NCBI GenBank assembly: GCA_039583875.1
Contig: CM077151.1
Coordinates: 118,893,519-118,957,518 of the forward strand
Length of the DNA stretch: 64,000 nt
Reading direction: 5' to 3'
Origin: Platanthera guangdongensis
Taxonomy: Eukaryota; Streptophyta; Magnoliopsida; Asparagales; Orchidaceae
The first letter of the stretch is position 1. Each line of letters begins with the position of its first letter. This document shows, in pieces, positions 1 to 10,178 of this stretch. The translations under genes and the position numbers were made by a program. Under the pieces are notes generated by a model. It made no database searches, was not told the DNA's origin, and saw only the letters and a list, made by a program, of their open reading frames with translations.

Positions 1-295
1 ACACAACGGCTATGTACAGACCATACATATCAAAATATGAATATCAACTGCTAACTTGCTTTGGGAGTTTGAGAATGATGGCATGCCTCACCTAAAGATG
101 ACTCACCGTCATCCCACTAACTTGTGCCTAAACCATGGATGCATGACTTGCTTTGACCCAAAAGCATGAGTGTACAAGTGTCATCATGTAAGTCTTAGCT
201 TGGCACGTTGTGCTCATGCAATGTTATGTTATGCGTGCTGTGCTATGCATTCTAGAAAAGGCCTTAATGCATGCCAGGAGCGGTCGTACGCATCA

Positions 296-467
296 CAATG
301 CTATGCATCCCATACTACATAGCATTGCATGCAACGAAGAAAAGAAAACGTGCTAGTCGCATCCATGTGGTGAGGTTATGCATCCCATACTACATAACCC
401 TCACATGTTGCCCCTATGGTGGATCCATATACAGCCACATATTATGCATCCCATACTACATAATATG
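296..467 (-). other. Three leader stem-loops sharing one 12-nt loop (R1)
   Basis: Three perfect hairpins lie at 296-327, 374-399 and 438-467. On the plus strand each loop is the same 12 bases, CATCCCATACTA, flanked by ATG and CAT. The stems differ: CAATGCTATG with CATAGCATTG (10 bp), GGTTATG with CATAACC (7 bp, extended outward with bulges) and CATATTATG with CATAATATG (9 bp). They lie about 160-330 nt downstream of the primer-binding site in the element RNA, where retroviruses and some retrotransposons keep packaging and dimerisation signals. Copies in R7, R6 and R8 show compensatory stem changes. The function is inferred. Confidence 0.85.
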
Positions 468-611
468 CCCCGTATACTTCTGTTCATGCCATGAGTGTAG
501 TGTACGTGCTTCGGCAAAGACATACTGATGGCACCTCGGTGTGTGTATGAAATGATGCTTACACTCACAAAACAAAAAGGAAAGTTTGCCCGACCAAATG
601 TCAAGCAAACC

Positions 612-627
612 TCCCTCTGATACCAAC
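612..627 (-). other. R1 primer-binding site (initiator tRNA-Met type)
   Basis: Directly inside the LTR, the minus strand reads GTTGGTATCAGAGGGAGG. The TGGTATCAGAG core is complementary to the 3' end of plant initiator tRNA-Met, the usual primer for Tekay elements. It fixes the orientation (minus) and the inner LTR boundary at 628. Confidence 0.85.
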
Positions 628-3137
628 TGTCACAACCCGCATTTCCTCAACGAGTACCTCGTATCAGAGCAAGAGGAACTACGGGTTATGATGCCACGTC
701 GTGCAGGGGATAACTGCACACGTTCAGGCAACCCTTGACGCTTACTTTATGAATTGAAATTCAACAGTTATATGTAAGAAAATTAGTTCATTTGCTGGCC
801 GTATCCCACGGCCTTAGGTATCAAAACACATTGTTACGCGGCGGAAATCCTTGGTTTATTCATCCCGAACTCCTATATGCAGCCTAGAGTGATATTTTTA
901 TACGAAATCCTCTTTGTTTACGTTATTTGAAAATAAGTCTTAATTTAGCAAGTCATGTATGCATGAGATACAATAATAGTTTTGGTTTAGCTTCAAAATA
1001 CCTAATGCAACCTACCAGAAAACTATCCCAAAAGCAAGTACATTCCATCCAAAGGAGTTACAATAGCAGTCTAGTTCATATTTACATAAAAGAAAATCCA
1101 CCAAATGGGCGCCAACAAGCTGACACGAACCCATTGGGGCACATGTATGTCTGTACAACAAAAGGAGAACTACCTCGCTTTGAATGCTCGGTTAGCTCCC
1201 AAGAAACGCCTCCAACCAACCTAGCCGCTCAACCGGCTACAACCTGCACCTGAGGCATTCAAGCAAGAATACCTCAGCAATCAACCAAACCATACAAAAG
1301 AGAGTACAAATTTCATAATGAATCAAGAAGGGGCTTACCGACCCCATAGCAATGCTTATGTCAAAAGAGTGCACAAAACAAGTGCGTACATGTAGAAAAA
1401 AAATGTCATTCCAAAGGGTCAACCGCACCAAGTGCGTACTAGTTCTTCAAGTCCTGCTCAAACCGCAGGAACAAAAGGCAAAACACATGACTATTCCATC
1501 ATTCATAGAACAAGAATCTACTAGACAAGTGAAGCATAAGCAGTGGTTAAGTTCAATTTCACAAGGGTCTTATCGGTGGCGGCCCTAAAGTGGAACGCAC
1601 CAAACAAAACCAGCCCAAATCGGGGCCAAAGTGGTCTCTCTAACCACAAAACAAAACCCGGTGGCCACAGGCTGAAACCACACCACCCCTTGCAAAAGTC
1701 TCACACAAACGCTCCCGCCATGCTTCACGAATTCGCCTCGCAAAACACCCCATAACCCAAGGTAACACGTTTCCTTTCATCGCCCTCACACATGCTAACA
1801 AGTTGCTAGAAGATGGATTACGCTATAATCATGAGGAACACGAATAAAGTACGTGATGAGAAACAAGAACAATCTTCATGATTATACATGAGGAGAAACA
1901 AATGACATGAAGTAATCATAAAGCTAGAGAATTTAAGCATGGAGATCATGTTAGTAAAGTATTGAGAAATTCAAAGGTATCATGAAGAACAAGCTATGGA
2001 ATTTGAAAGAGGATTAGCATCAAAACTATAGCATCAAAATTCAAGAAAGGAGATTGGCAAGGGTGAAGAACACCACTTGCCTGAACCGAGACGATGCCGC
2101 GACGGCTGCTTTTCTTTTCTTGCCTTGCTTGAGCCTTGCTCTCTTTGCTTTCTCTTTGAGGAGAAGGAAGAAGAAGATGAAGATATTTCCCTTACTTTTT
2201 CTTTGAGAAGTGAAGAAGAAGAAGGGAAGATGAAAAGAAGAAGAAAAATGAGAAATCACTTCTCTGTTTCGGCCTAAATTTGACCAGAACAGAGCTGAAC
2301 CGTTCGATGCAGGATCAAGGAAATGAATGGCACAAAAAAACTGGAAAAAGTCGATTTTCGGGCCGGTCACGCCCTGTGTCACGCCCGTGACACAGGGCGT
2401 GTACCATAAGCGGCGCCGAAAGGCGGCAATTCCATGTTTATCCAGACGGTACACGGCCGGGGTACACGCCCGTGACGGGTCGGTCACGCCCGTGACCTAG
2501 GGCGTGTAACCCGTGTCTCGACACCTCGTCGACAGAAAGTGTCGACACTCGACCCAGCCTGACACGCCCGGTGACACGCCCGTGTCACAGGCCGTGTCCC
2601 CTCTCTCGACGACTCGACACTCGATACTCGACGCTCGATACTCGCCGATCGACACTCGACACTCGACGAAGCGGGACACGGCCCGTGACACGCCCGTGTC
2701 AGGGGGCGTGTACCCCATTCGTCGAGCTCAACTCGACGCAAGAAAAAATTCGTCGAGTCCAGGAGGTCACGCCCAGGTCACGGCCTGGGTCACGCCCGTG
2801 ACAGGGGGCGTGTAGCACAAAAACGACCATTTTCCCCTTTTGTGAAAAATGTTCCTGGGACGTCCTAGACCACTTTTGCCTTAAGAACTTTTTACCCTTT
2901 TTGTTTCCTGAACCAGCAACTTATTTTGAGCAACATTCCCCGGGCGCGAAAACATGCAGGCATTCCCTAAGAGGCCTCACCGAGTCCCTTATTTGGACTA
3001 CGGTTTGCTGGGGAATCGTGCAACTCAGCAATAAAAACGAACCACTCGCACGCCCGCAGGAAAAACCATGCTCAAAGTACAATCAAAGCCCACGTAACGC
3101 CCATCATGCGTACGTCATAAAAATCCGGGGCGTTACA
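628..3137 (-). repeat. R1 5' LTR (2510 bp)
   Basis: The LTR runs from TGTCACAACCCGC at 628 to GGGGCGTTACA at 3137; on the element strand it begins TGTAACGCCCC and ends GTTGTGACA. The same termini occur in R6 and R7. Near 2955-3025 a block resembles the R7 LTR near 44576-44640. U3 is the high-coordinate end and holds a palindrome-rich block at 2361-2818. I saw no convincing TATA box below that block. Nothing in the LTR looks protein-coding. Confidence 0.85.
2361..2818. repeat. Palindrome-rich block in R1 U3
   Basis: GC-rich stem-loop units built from CACGCCC, GTCACG, CGTGAC and GGGCGTG alternate with TCGAC-rich spacers such as GTGTCGACACTCGAC. The clearest unit, 2368-2401, has two perfect 16-nt arms around a CC centre. 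Later units near 2555-2600 and 2670-2715 use GACACG and CGTGTC instead of GTCACG and CGTGAC. The same unit design occurs in R3 (18037-18606) and R4 (22545-23100). Several frames stay open through the block only because it lacks stop codons. Confidence 0.85.
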
Positions 3138-3157
3138 TTGCCTGGTCAGCAGAAGAC

Positions 3158-6100
3158 ATGCCGGGGGTGGATCCTGATGTAGCTTGCCACCATCTGAATG
3201 TTGATCCCAGCTGCAAGCCCATCCAACAGAAGAAGAGGGACGTGGCAACAAAGCTTGCAGAGCCAATAAGGGAGGAGGTTGCAAAACTCCTCAAGGCAAA
3301 TTTTGTTAAGGAAGTGCAATATCCCACCTGGATTTCAAATGTTGTAATGGTTAAAAAACTAGGGGGAAAGTGGCGAATGTGTGTAGACTTTACAAAACTT
3401 AATAAAGCATGTCCTAAAGATTGCTACCCCCTGCCTCGGATAGATTCTTTAGTTGATTCCGCGGTAGGATACTCTTACATGAGTTTTTTAGATGCGTTTT
3501 TTGGTTATCACCAGATAAGAATGCATAAGCCCGACGTTCCTCACACGTCGTTCATAACTAACGATGGATGTTATTGCTATCTTGTCATGCCCTTTGGGCT
3601 TAAGAATACTGGCGCGACCTATCAACGGATGATGGACCGTGTGTTTAACCATCAAAAAGGAAGAAACCTAGAAGTGTATGTAGACGATCTCTTGATTAAG
3701 AGTAAATCGTTTTCGCTGCACTTGCTAGATCTAGCAGAGACGTTCGCTACTCTGCGTAGATACAAGATGAAGCTCAATCCTTTGAAGTGTACTTTTGGAG
3801 CGAGTAAGGGGAAGTTTCTTGGTCATCTCCTTACTCCGGAGGGACTTGCCCCCAATCCCGACAAGGTAAAAGCTATTCTTGAAATGCCTACCCCACGTTC
3901 ACCGAAGGAAGTTCAGCAGTTAGGGGGAAGGCTGGCAGGTCTTGCAAGATTCCTCTCTCGGGTTGGAGATAGGAGTGCCTCCTTCTTCAAAACTCTCCGC
4001 GGTGCATCCAAGTTTGAGTGGACAGAAGAGTGCTCCAAAGCCTTTGAACAGTTAAAGATACAGCTTACCTCGTCGCCTCTGCTTCAGAGCCCCAGGCCAG
4101 GAGAGGTTCTTTTCTTGTATCTAGGGGTTGGCCCTGAGGCTGTCAGCTCCGTTCTCCTTCGGGAAGAAGGCAGAAAGCAGTTTCCAATCTACTATGTCAG
4201 CCATATCTTGAAGAGTGCTGAAACGCGGTATCCGATCTTGGAAAAGTTAGCCTTGGCACTGGTCATGTCAGCTCGCAGGCTCCGTCCATACTTCCAAGCA
4301 CATTCAGTCCAAGTCATCACCGATCAACCTTTGAAGGGTGTGTTGGAAAAGCCTGAGCATTCCGGCAGGCTAGCTAAGTGGGCAATAGAGCTAAGTGAAT
4401 TTGAAATTTCTTATGTGCCCAAGACAGCCATCAAAGCTCAAGTCCTAGCAGATTTTCTGATTGACATGCCAGAGTCCAGTTCTGATCAGGCAGAAAGGTC
4501 ACCTTTGGCTTGGACCATCTATGTTGATGGTGCCTCAGGCAGAAGTTCTTCTAGAGCAGGAGTGGTTCTCATCAATCCAAATGGAATCAAGCTGGAGCAG
4601 GCCATCAAGTTTTACTTTCCAGTAACCAACAACCAGGCTGAATATGAATCTCTGCTAGCAGGCTTGAGGCTCGCAAGGGAATTAGGGATCGATCATGTTC
4701 ACATCAGAACCGATTCTCTGGTAATGGCGTCGCAAGTCCTCGGCAACTTCGAAGCAAGGGAGCCAGTCTTGAAAAAATATCTAGCTCTTGTGAAAATAGA
4801 AATCGGCAGGTTTAAAAGCTTCACCATCGAACATATCCCTAGAACAGAGAATGAGGAGGCCGATTTTCTTTCTAAGCATGGGATGCCTTCAGGAGGCACA
4901 ACTTCCGAGCTCTTCCGCCCGGCAGTGGTGGAAGGAGATTTGATGCAGGTAGATCAGCGCGCCTCTTGGATGGACCCATTCATCCTTTATCTGTCAACAG
5001 GAAATTACCATCATACAGTTAGAGACAAGAAAAATTTCAGAATAAAAGCAGCTCACTACTTTCTAGTGGCGGGAATCCTTTATATAAAGACCTTCCTCTC
5101 AACCATGGCCTGATGTGTTTCAGAAGAAGAAGCTCACACCATTTTGCAAGAAGTTCATTCAGGAGAGTGTGGAAGTCACTCTAGAGCAAGAACTCTTGAA
5201 AGACGAGTCCTGCGGCAAGGGTATTTCTGGCCCACAATGAAGAAAGACTCAGAGATCTACGCCAGAAGGTGTGTTCAATGCCAGAAGTTTGCTCCGCTTC
5301 AGCACCAAGAAGCTCAGTCCCTCAGGTCGATTGCAACCCCTTGGCCCTTTGCGGTTTGGGGAATGGATCTCATTGGTCCTTTTCCCTTGGCAAGCGGGCA
5401 ACGGCATTTTATCATCGTAATGATCGGCTACTTCAGCAAGTGGATCGAAGCCAAGGCATTGGCTAAGACAACAACTCAGATCGTCAAGAACTTCATTTGT
5501 GGAGAAATTGTCTGCCGACACGGGATACCAATGGCAATAATCACTGACAATGGGCCACAGTTCAACAACTCAGAGATGATAAATTTTTGCAGGCAGATCG
5601 GAATAGAGCTGCGTTTTGCATCAGTTCATCATCCCAGAAGCAATGGCCAGGTGGAAGCTGCCAACAAGCAGATCCTCAACTTGCTCAAGAAGAAAGTGCA
5701 GAATCTCAAGGGCAGTTGGGCTGATCAGCTTCCATCAGTCCTCTGGACCCTTAGGACAACGCCATCATCCGCAACCAGGGAGACTCCTTTCAAACTCTCT
5801 CATGGCTTAGAGGCACTCATCCCGATTGAGTTTGAAGTCCCGTCACCCAGAGTGCTGCTTGCAAGAGAAGGTGTCGATGATTGGGCTGAGTTGAATAATG
5901 AGGAGATGAGGTTCAGCTTGGAACACATCGAGGAGGTCAGAGATCAAGCAGCCATAAGGCAGGAAGAGGTCAAAAGGAGGATGGCCCGTTACTTCGATCA
6001 GAATGTAAGGATCAAACACTTTCAAGTGGGAGATCTAGTTCTAAAGAAGGTTGATGCTGCTGCAAGAGCTGGTTCAGTTGGAAAGCTTAATCCGAATTGG

Positions 6101-6220
6101 GCCGGCCCTTTTGTCGTTAAGGAAGCATTAAAAAGCGGCGCTTACCGCTTGCAGACTCACGAAGGAGAGGATATACCGCACACCTGGAACGGAGATGATC
6201 TCAAGCGGTTCTATTCTTAA
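3158..6220 (+). pseudogene. R2 pol: RT, RNase H, archaeal-type RNase H, integrase, with one in-frame TGA
   Basis: One reading frame spans the region, interrupted only by TGA at 5111-5113; integrase continues in the same frame. Upstream codons and the protease are lost to the R1 insertion, so 3158 is not a true start. RT motifs are present: VDFTKLNKACPKD, LVMPFGLKN and the catalytic YVDD. A gypsy RNase H follows, then a second RNase H starting at WTIYVDGAS with the later acidic motifs ending NEEADFLSKHG, typical of Tat. Integrase shows a zinc-binding CVQC, MDLIGPF, TDNGPQF and the E region. The TGA lies between RNase H and integrase where sister proteins usually have an ordinary codon, so CGA to TGA decay is the simplest reading. 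Confidence 0.85.
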
Positions 6221-6910
6221 AACCTCCTTTTTCTACTTTGTATATCCTCTTCAAGAACTATTATGAATAGAAATTGCTTACTAACACTTCTTCGAGTGTT
6301 TTTGTTGTAATCATAACAGATAAAGTGCTAAGAGAGGTTTCAAAAACGGTTCTACACTCAAACTCTCTTTCTTCTTTCTTATGTTAGCTTTGCAAATATG
6401 TTTTATAATCCATACTGACACCTTTTTCTAGTGTTTTCTCTCTCTCCCAAAGACCTATAACGGTTCCCTGATACCAGGAGACATCGCCGAGTTCAGCTAG
6501 ACCTCCCCTAGAGCCGTTGTCATTGGCGTAACACCACGAAGACCACGTGTTGCGAGGAGATTTCGCACCGTGTAGTGGGAGCTTGCAGGCTCTAGCGCGG
6601 TTGGATTCTGGACTTCGGATCCCGGCAGGTACCTGACCCCACCTTTGCATTATGGAGGGCAAGGTGGGTGTAAAGCTCTACCATGCCGCTTTAGGGATAT
6701 TGTTACAACTTCGATGATCACATGAGGAAAGTATGCCGTTCCGGCTCACCTGCCCGCGCGTCATCTTAGCTTGTAACTCTCGAACACTCCATGGTACCCT
6801 CAAGCAGTGCCTGCAGGAGACCCACAGTTTAGACTGTACTACAGGCAAGAGGGCAGGGAACCGTTCCGCCAAATGAGGGTCTTGCTTTTTGCAGGGAATA
6901 TTATGCGGAC
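6221..6910 (+). other. R2 region 3' of pol, noncoding
   Basis: No supported gene. Short frames on both strands lack recognisable motifs. Around 6715-6775 there is a first, diverged copy of text (gaggaaagtatgccgtt, then ggctcacctgccc) that is repeated in the tandem units starting at 6911. GCGGAC and GTCCGC words begin to appear near 6900. Confidence 0.5.
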
Positions 6911-7177
6911 TGGTTTTCTCTGTCCGCGCAGTCCGCCTATTTGGGTTGATCTTATAGCTTGTAGCCCGGTGAGGAAAGTATGCCGTTCAGGCTCACCTGC
7001 CCACCTGGTCGCAAGCTATAGATCATTTCTATCTTTGGCGAACTGGTTTTCTCTGTCCGCGCAGTCTGCCTATTTGGGTTGATCTTATAGCTTGTAGCCC
7101 GGTGAGGAAAGTATGCCGCCTCAGGCTCACCTGCCCACCTGGTCGCAAGCTATGGATCATTTCTATCTTTGGCGGAC
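6911..7177. repeat. Tandem duplication, 133-134 bp units (R2)
   Basis: Two adjacent units, 6911-7043 and 7044-7177, are nearly identical. Each begins tggttttctctgtccgcgc and ends atctttggcgaac or atctttggcggac. A partial older copy lies at about 6715-6775. Tandem repeats in the region between pol and the 3' LTR are known for Tat elements and have been proposed as seeds of satellite DNA. Confidence 0.85.
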
Positions 7178-7886
7178 TCGATTCGTTATCCGCATAGTTC
7201 GAAGCTTTCCTTGGGATTGCAAGCTGGTTATCTTTAGCGGATTGGTTTTCTGTATCCCCTCAGTCCGCAGGGTAGTTTATAGATCATATCTACAATGAGC
7301 GGATTGGTTGACTGTATCTGCTCAGTTCGCAGAATGATTTTCGTGTTATACAAGTTTGATTTATTATAAGCGGATTAGTTTTCTGTATCTGCTCAGTCCG
7401 CGGAATGGTTTTCGCATTATTTGTCAAGATAATAATCAATGTGCTTTTATATTATGTGCGGTCTGGCTTGCGGACTACAACTATAACTCAAGTACCCCTG
7501 GCATTATCAGCTGGCTGTTCTCTGAGGCGGATGATGAATGAGTTGATGTCTAAGTCTCTAATCAGCAAGATTCATTATAAATGACATATCGTGCGGACTT
7601 CGATTGGAGATAAACAGCGTCCGTCTGCTATTGTTTTTCTTCTAAAGGCGAACGGCAATTATTTCTAATCAGCAAGTTAAAAAGCCCAGGTTTATTAGCA
7701 TGTCGTGCGGACTGCTAAGTATCGTTGCGGTGAGCGTGGAAAAAAGAGCATTGCAGAAAGCACACATGCCAAAAAATATCCTTTCTATTTCGTCAAAAAA
7801 TTTACATCATTCAAAATGTTCGGCGGACTGCAATCTTGCGTCCGCCACTTTTTACAAAAATTACAAAATGTATACATATGCATTGT
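7178..7886. repeat. GCGGA/TCCGC stem-loop repeats downstream of antisense gene 1 (R2)
   Basis: Diverged units of the form GCGGATTGGTTTTCTGTAT followed by cagtccgc recur near 7237, 7299 and 7369; GCGGA(C/T) can pair with (A/G)TCCGC across about 20 nt. Similar units recur at 6905 and 12380. Further isolated GCGGAC and GTCCGC words run to the stop of the antisense gene at 7887. No coding frame is supported. The stretch is also the 3' flank of the antisense gene and is A/T-rich at 7780-7870, compatible with a poly(A) region. Confidence 0.6.
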
Positions 7887-9717
7887 TCAATCAGTCCGCT
7901 GTCTCTTCTCTGGAGGTGCAGGGCTGTCGCCGACGACATCTACTTCTGGAGAATAATCCCTCGAGTCGCTCTCGCTGCTACCCGACCCTGAACTAGTGGC
8001 GGACCCGCTATGCGAGCTGCCAGTAGCAGAGGAAGAAGCAGATGTGTCGGACTCGGCGGACAGATCCTCTCCTCGCCGGCTGGATTCAGCGTTGTCCGCA
8101 GGGACTTGCTCTTCGCCTTGAGAGCCTCCGTCTTCTTCTTCTTCGTCTTCATCATCATCATCTTCCTCAATAACCTCTTTTCCTTTTTTGGCTCTTTCCA
8201 TCGCTGCGACCTGAGGGGCCAGCTCCGGAAAGATCTCCACAAAGGGGACGCCGCCCACTCCCTCCTTCATGAGGCCGTCGCGGGCAAGCCGCTCAACAGC
8301 AACCTCAACTGTCTCCATCACAAAAGGGAGCGTGGCGGCCTGGAATTTAGTGTTCTCCAAGTCATAGGCGACCTGCAAAAGCAAGATTGCAAACTATCAG
8401 ACAGATCGCGGCGAATAGCAAATCCAAATCGCGGCGAATTCAACTCACCGCCAGCTCCTCTCTTTGTCGGGCATTCCTTTCTCCCAGCCGCGCGTTCCTT
8501 TCCCTCAGCGCTTTATTGTCTTTCTGAAGCTGTTCATTTTGCCTCAACATGTCTCTGGCCAGAGTGGCAACATAATGATTTGTCACCGCGCTGTCCGCAG
8601 AGGCCTGAGAGGCCAGCAGAGGGAGGTCGGCGGCGGGCACCTTCTTCAGTTCGCTCAAGTTGCGCTTTCCGTAGAGAGTGGAGAGCGCAACATGGGCGTG
8701 GCGCGTTATCCGCGGACTCCTCCACGAGGGAAGTGCGGTGGATAAGCGGACATGCTTCTCCTTGCTGTGCCAATGGACCATAGGGTTCCCCCTAAGGTCC
8801 CTCTGGCTGATGCCAAAGCCGGTCATGGAGAAGCTTTCGGAGGAGGAGTAGTCCGCTGCGGGATCCCCTTCCTCCTTCCTCTTCTTTGCAACCGCTTCTT
8901 TCTTCTCCTTTTGTGTAGGAACAAAGCCGCTTGGCGTCTGCGGCAGGTTGGCGGGCACCGCCAAGGTCGCTGCAAAAAGAGAACCGGTTAAAAAAGCATG
9001 GTCGCGGCGGATACAAAAGCTGAGTCCGCTAAGCTACTTACTGTCCTCAGGCGTGACGTCCGCTAAGCTCGCTAGCAGCGGAAGGTAGTGCTCAATATCA
9101 AGCCTGGCGTTGGCCAGGAACTCGACAATTGCGGACTCCAGGTCATCCAGCTGCACGTTTTTGAAAGCGGAGTCCGCGCACACCTGCGGATAAGTGTGCG
9201 CGAACCCGAGGTCGCCCTCAAAAATTAAGAACCTTGAGGTCCAGTTGTGGATCTTGTTTGGAAGACCCACTACTTTCATCCCCCTGCAATAGAAGTAAAT
9301 TACACCCTTGTAGGGGCGGCCTCCGGAGGCAGTTATGGAGCGGACAGAGAATATTTTGCGGAAGATGTTCATTGAGAAGGCAATCCTTTCAGATCGCAGG
9401 TAAGAGAGGAAGCTGCAGATCGCAGCGACGGTATTCGGCGTGAGCTGGCCGGGCACCATCCCGTAGTGCTCGAAAATTGCGGCAAGCTCCCATAAGAGCG
9501 GGAACTTGAATCCGCTGTCGAAGTGGTCAACTGGAATGGCGATCTGGGTCGCCGTCGAGAAGTTCAATCTTTCCTGGTGTGCGGGTAGGCGGACAAGAAT
9601 GTTGGAGTCCGCCATCTTCTTTTCAACAAAAGCCGCCAGGTCAGCCTCTTTCAAAGTGCATTTTCTGTGGTCGGCAGAGTGGAAGGCGACTGCAGCATCA
9701 GTACGCGCGGACACCAT
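7887..9717 (-). CDS. Antisense gene 1 of R2: spliced 560-aa protein with Transposase_28-like N-terminus
   Basis: This gene runs opposite to pol. Exons are 9717-9042, 8969-8449 and 8372-7887, totalling 1683 nt, exactly 561 codons with stop. Both introns have GTAAGT or GTGAGT donors and pyrimidine-rich TTGCAG or TTTGCAG acceptors, and both joins keep the frame. The start is the ATG at 9717, 63 bp below a TATA box. Residues about 60-175 (with YGMVPGQLTPNTVAAICSFL) resemble the plant 'putative gypsy type transposon' family (Pfam Transposase_28). Exon 2 ends in a charged coiled coil; exon 3 has an Asp/Glu run near residues 468-480 and a Ser-rich tail. The function is unknown; an RNA- or chromatin-associated role would be a guess. 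Antisense extra frames are described in Tat elements. Confidence 0.75.
8373..8448 (-). other. Intron 2 of antisense gene 1 (76 bp)
   Basis: The donor is CTGGCG followed by GTGAGTTGA (from 8448) and the acceptor is CTTGCTTTTGCAG (ends at 8373). Intron retention would stop at the TGA inside the donor. The join falls between codons. Confidence 0.8.
8970..9041 (-). other. Intron 1 of antisense gene 1 (72 bp)
   Basis: On the minus strand the donor is GACA followed by GTAAGTAG (from 9041) and the acceptor is CTCTTTTTGCAG (ends at 8970). Unspliced reading stops at once, because the donor contains TAG in frame. Splicing restores the frame into exon 2 at 8969. Confidence 0.8.
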
Positions 9718-9779
9718 GTTGCAGGCCGCAGGGTTTCGTTTACTTCAGGAATTTCCTACATAGAGAAAGCAGAAGGCAG

Positions 9780-9788
9780 TATTTATAG
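9780..9788 (-). promoter_or_regulatory. TATA box of antisense gene 1
   Basis: The minus strand reads CTATAAATACTGC (9788-9776). The same 13 bases occur above antisense gene 2 (12233-12221). The box lies 63 bp above the ATG at 9717, leaving room for a short 5' UTR. Confidence 0.65.
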
Positions 9789-9790
9789 AT

Positions 9791-10178
9791 AAAATTTCTG
9801 ACAGCTTTGTGGCCAGTCCGCGCAGGTCGTATATTCAATCCGCACAGTCCGCAAAATGTTTAAAAAGCAGCCAAACAAATAGCGCGGATATAAAAGACAA
9901 ATTAACATTCCAAAAGAGATTCAAGGCCAAGTCGTGGCCGTCGCAGTTCCCTATCCGCTCAGATCGCGAATTTTCCCACCTGCAGGTTAACAAGAAGCGG
10001 ACACAGCGCTAGTCCGCACAGTCCGCCACAGATCAAGCCAAGGTTTATTATAAAATAAGCGGATTTATAATCTGCGTCCGCATAAATCGCGATAAAGGTT
10101 TAACCAATCACATCACAGCAATGTTTAAAACAATTATACAGAAGTATACATTCAACATAAAAAATGAGCACCGCGGAC
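9791..10178. other. Intergenic stretch between the two antisense genes (R2)
   Basis: No coding frame is supported. It contains repeated GTCCGCACAGTCCGC and AGCGGA words, the presumed 3' flank of antisense gene 2 (A/T-rich near 10110-10165) and the upstream region of antisense gene 1. Confidence 0.5.

Larger units (their letters stand above)
1..627 (-). other. R1 untranslated leader between primer-binding site and gag
   Basis: No coding frame is supported here; the short open frames cross the repeated stem-loops and have no homologue in the sibling elements. The stretch aligns with the leaders of R7 (49570-50250), R6 (36431-37119) and R8 (59276-59785), sharing the repeated 12-nt loop and flanking text. 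It precedes gag, which lies left of base 1. Confidence 0.8.
1..3137 (-). mobile_element. R1: 5' end of a Tekay-like Ty3/gypsy element
   Basis: This is the 5' end of a minus-strand LTR retrotransposon whose gag, pol and 3' LTR lie left of the window. Reading the minus strand from 3137 downward gives a 5' LTR, a primer-binding site and an untranslated leader. The LTR ends, the primer-binding site and the repeated leader stem-loops match R7 closely enough to put both in one family. R1 is inserted in R2: the LTR ends with GGGGCGTTACA at 3137 and Tat-type pol sequence begins about 20 bp later. The 5 bp after the junction (3138-3142, TTGCC) should be the target duplication, but its partner is outside the window. 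Confidence 0.85.

Noticed and set aside
2484..2815. Arg/Ser/Thr-rich frames on both strands in R1 U3, and similar ones at 18020-18593 and 22676-23077
   Set aside because: Shadows of the palindrome blocks; palindromic GC-rich DNA leaves both strands open.
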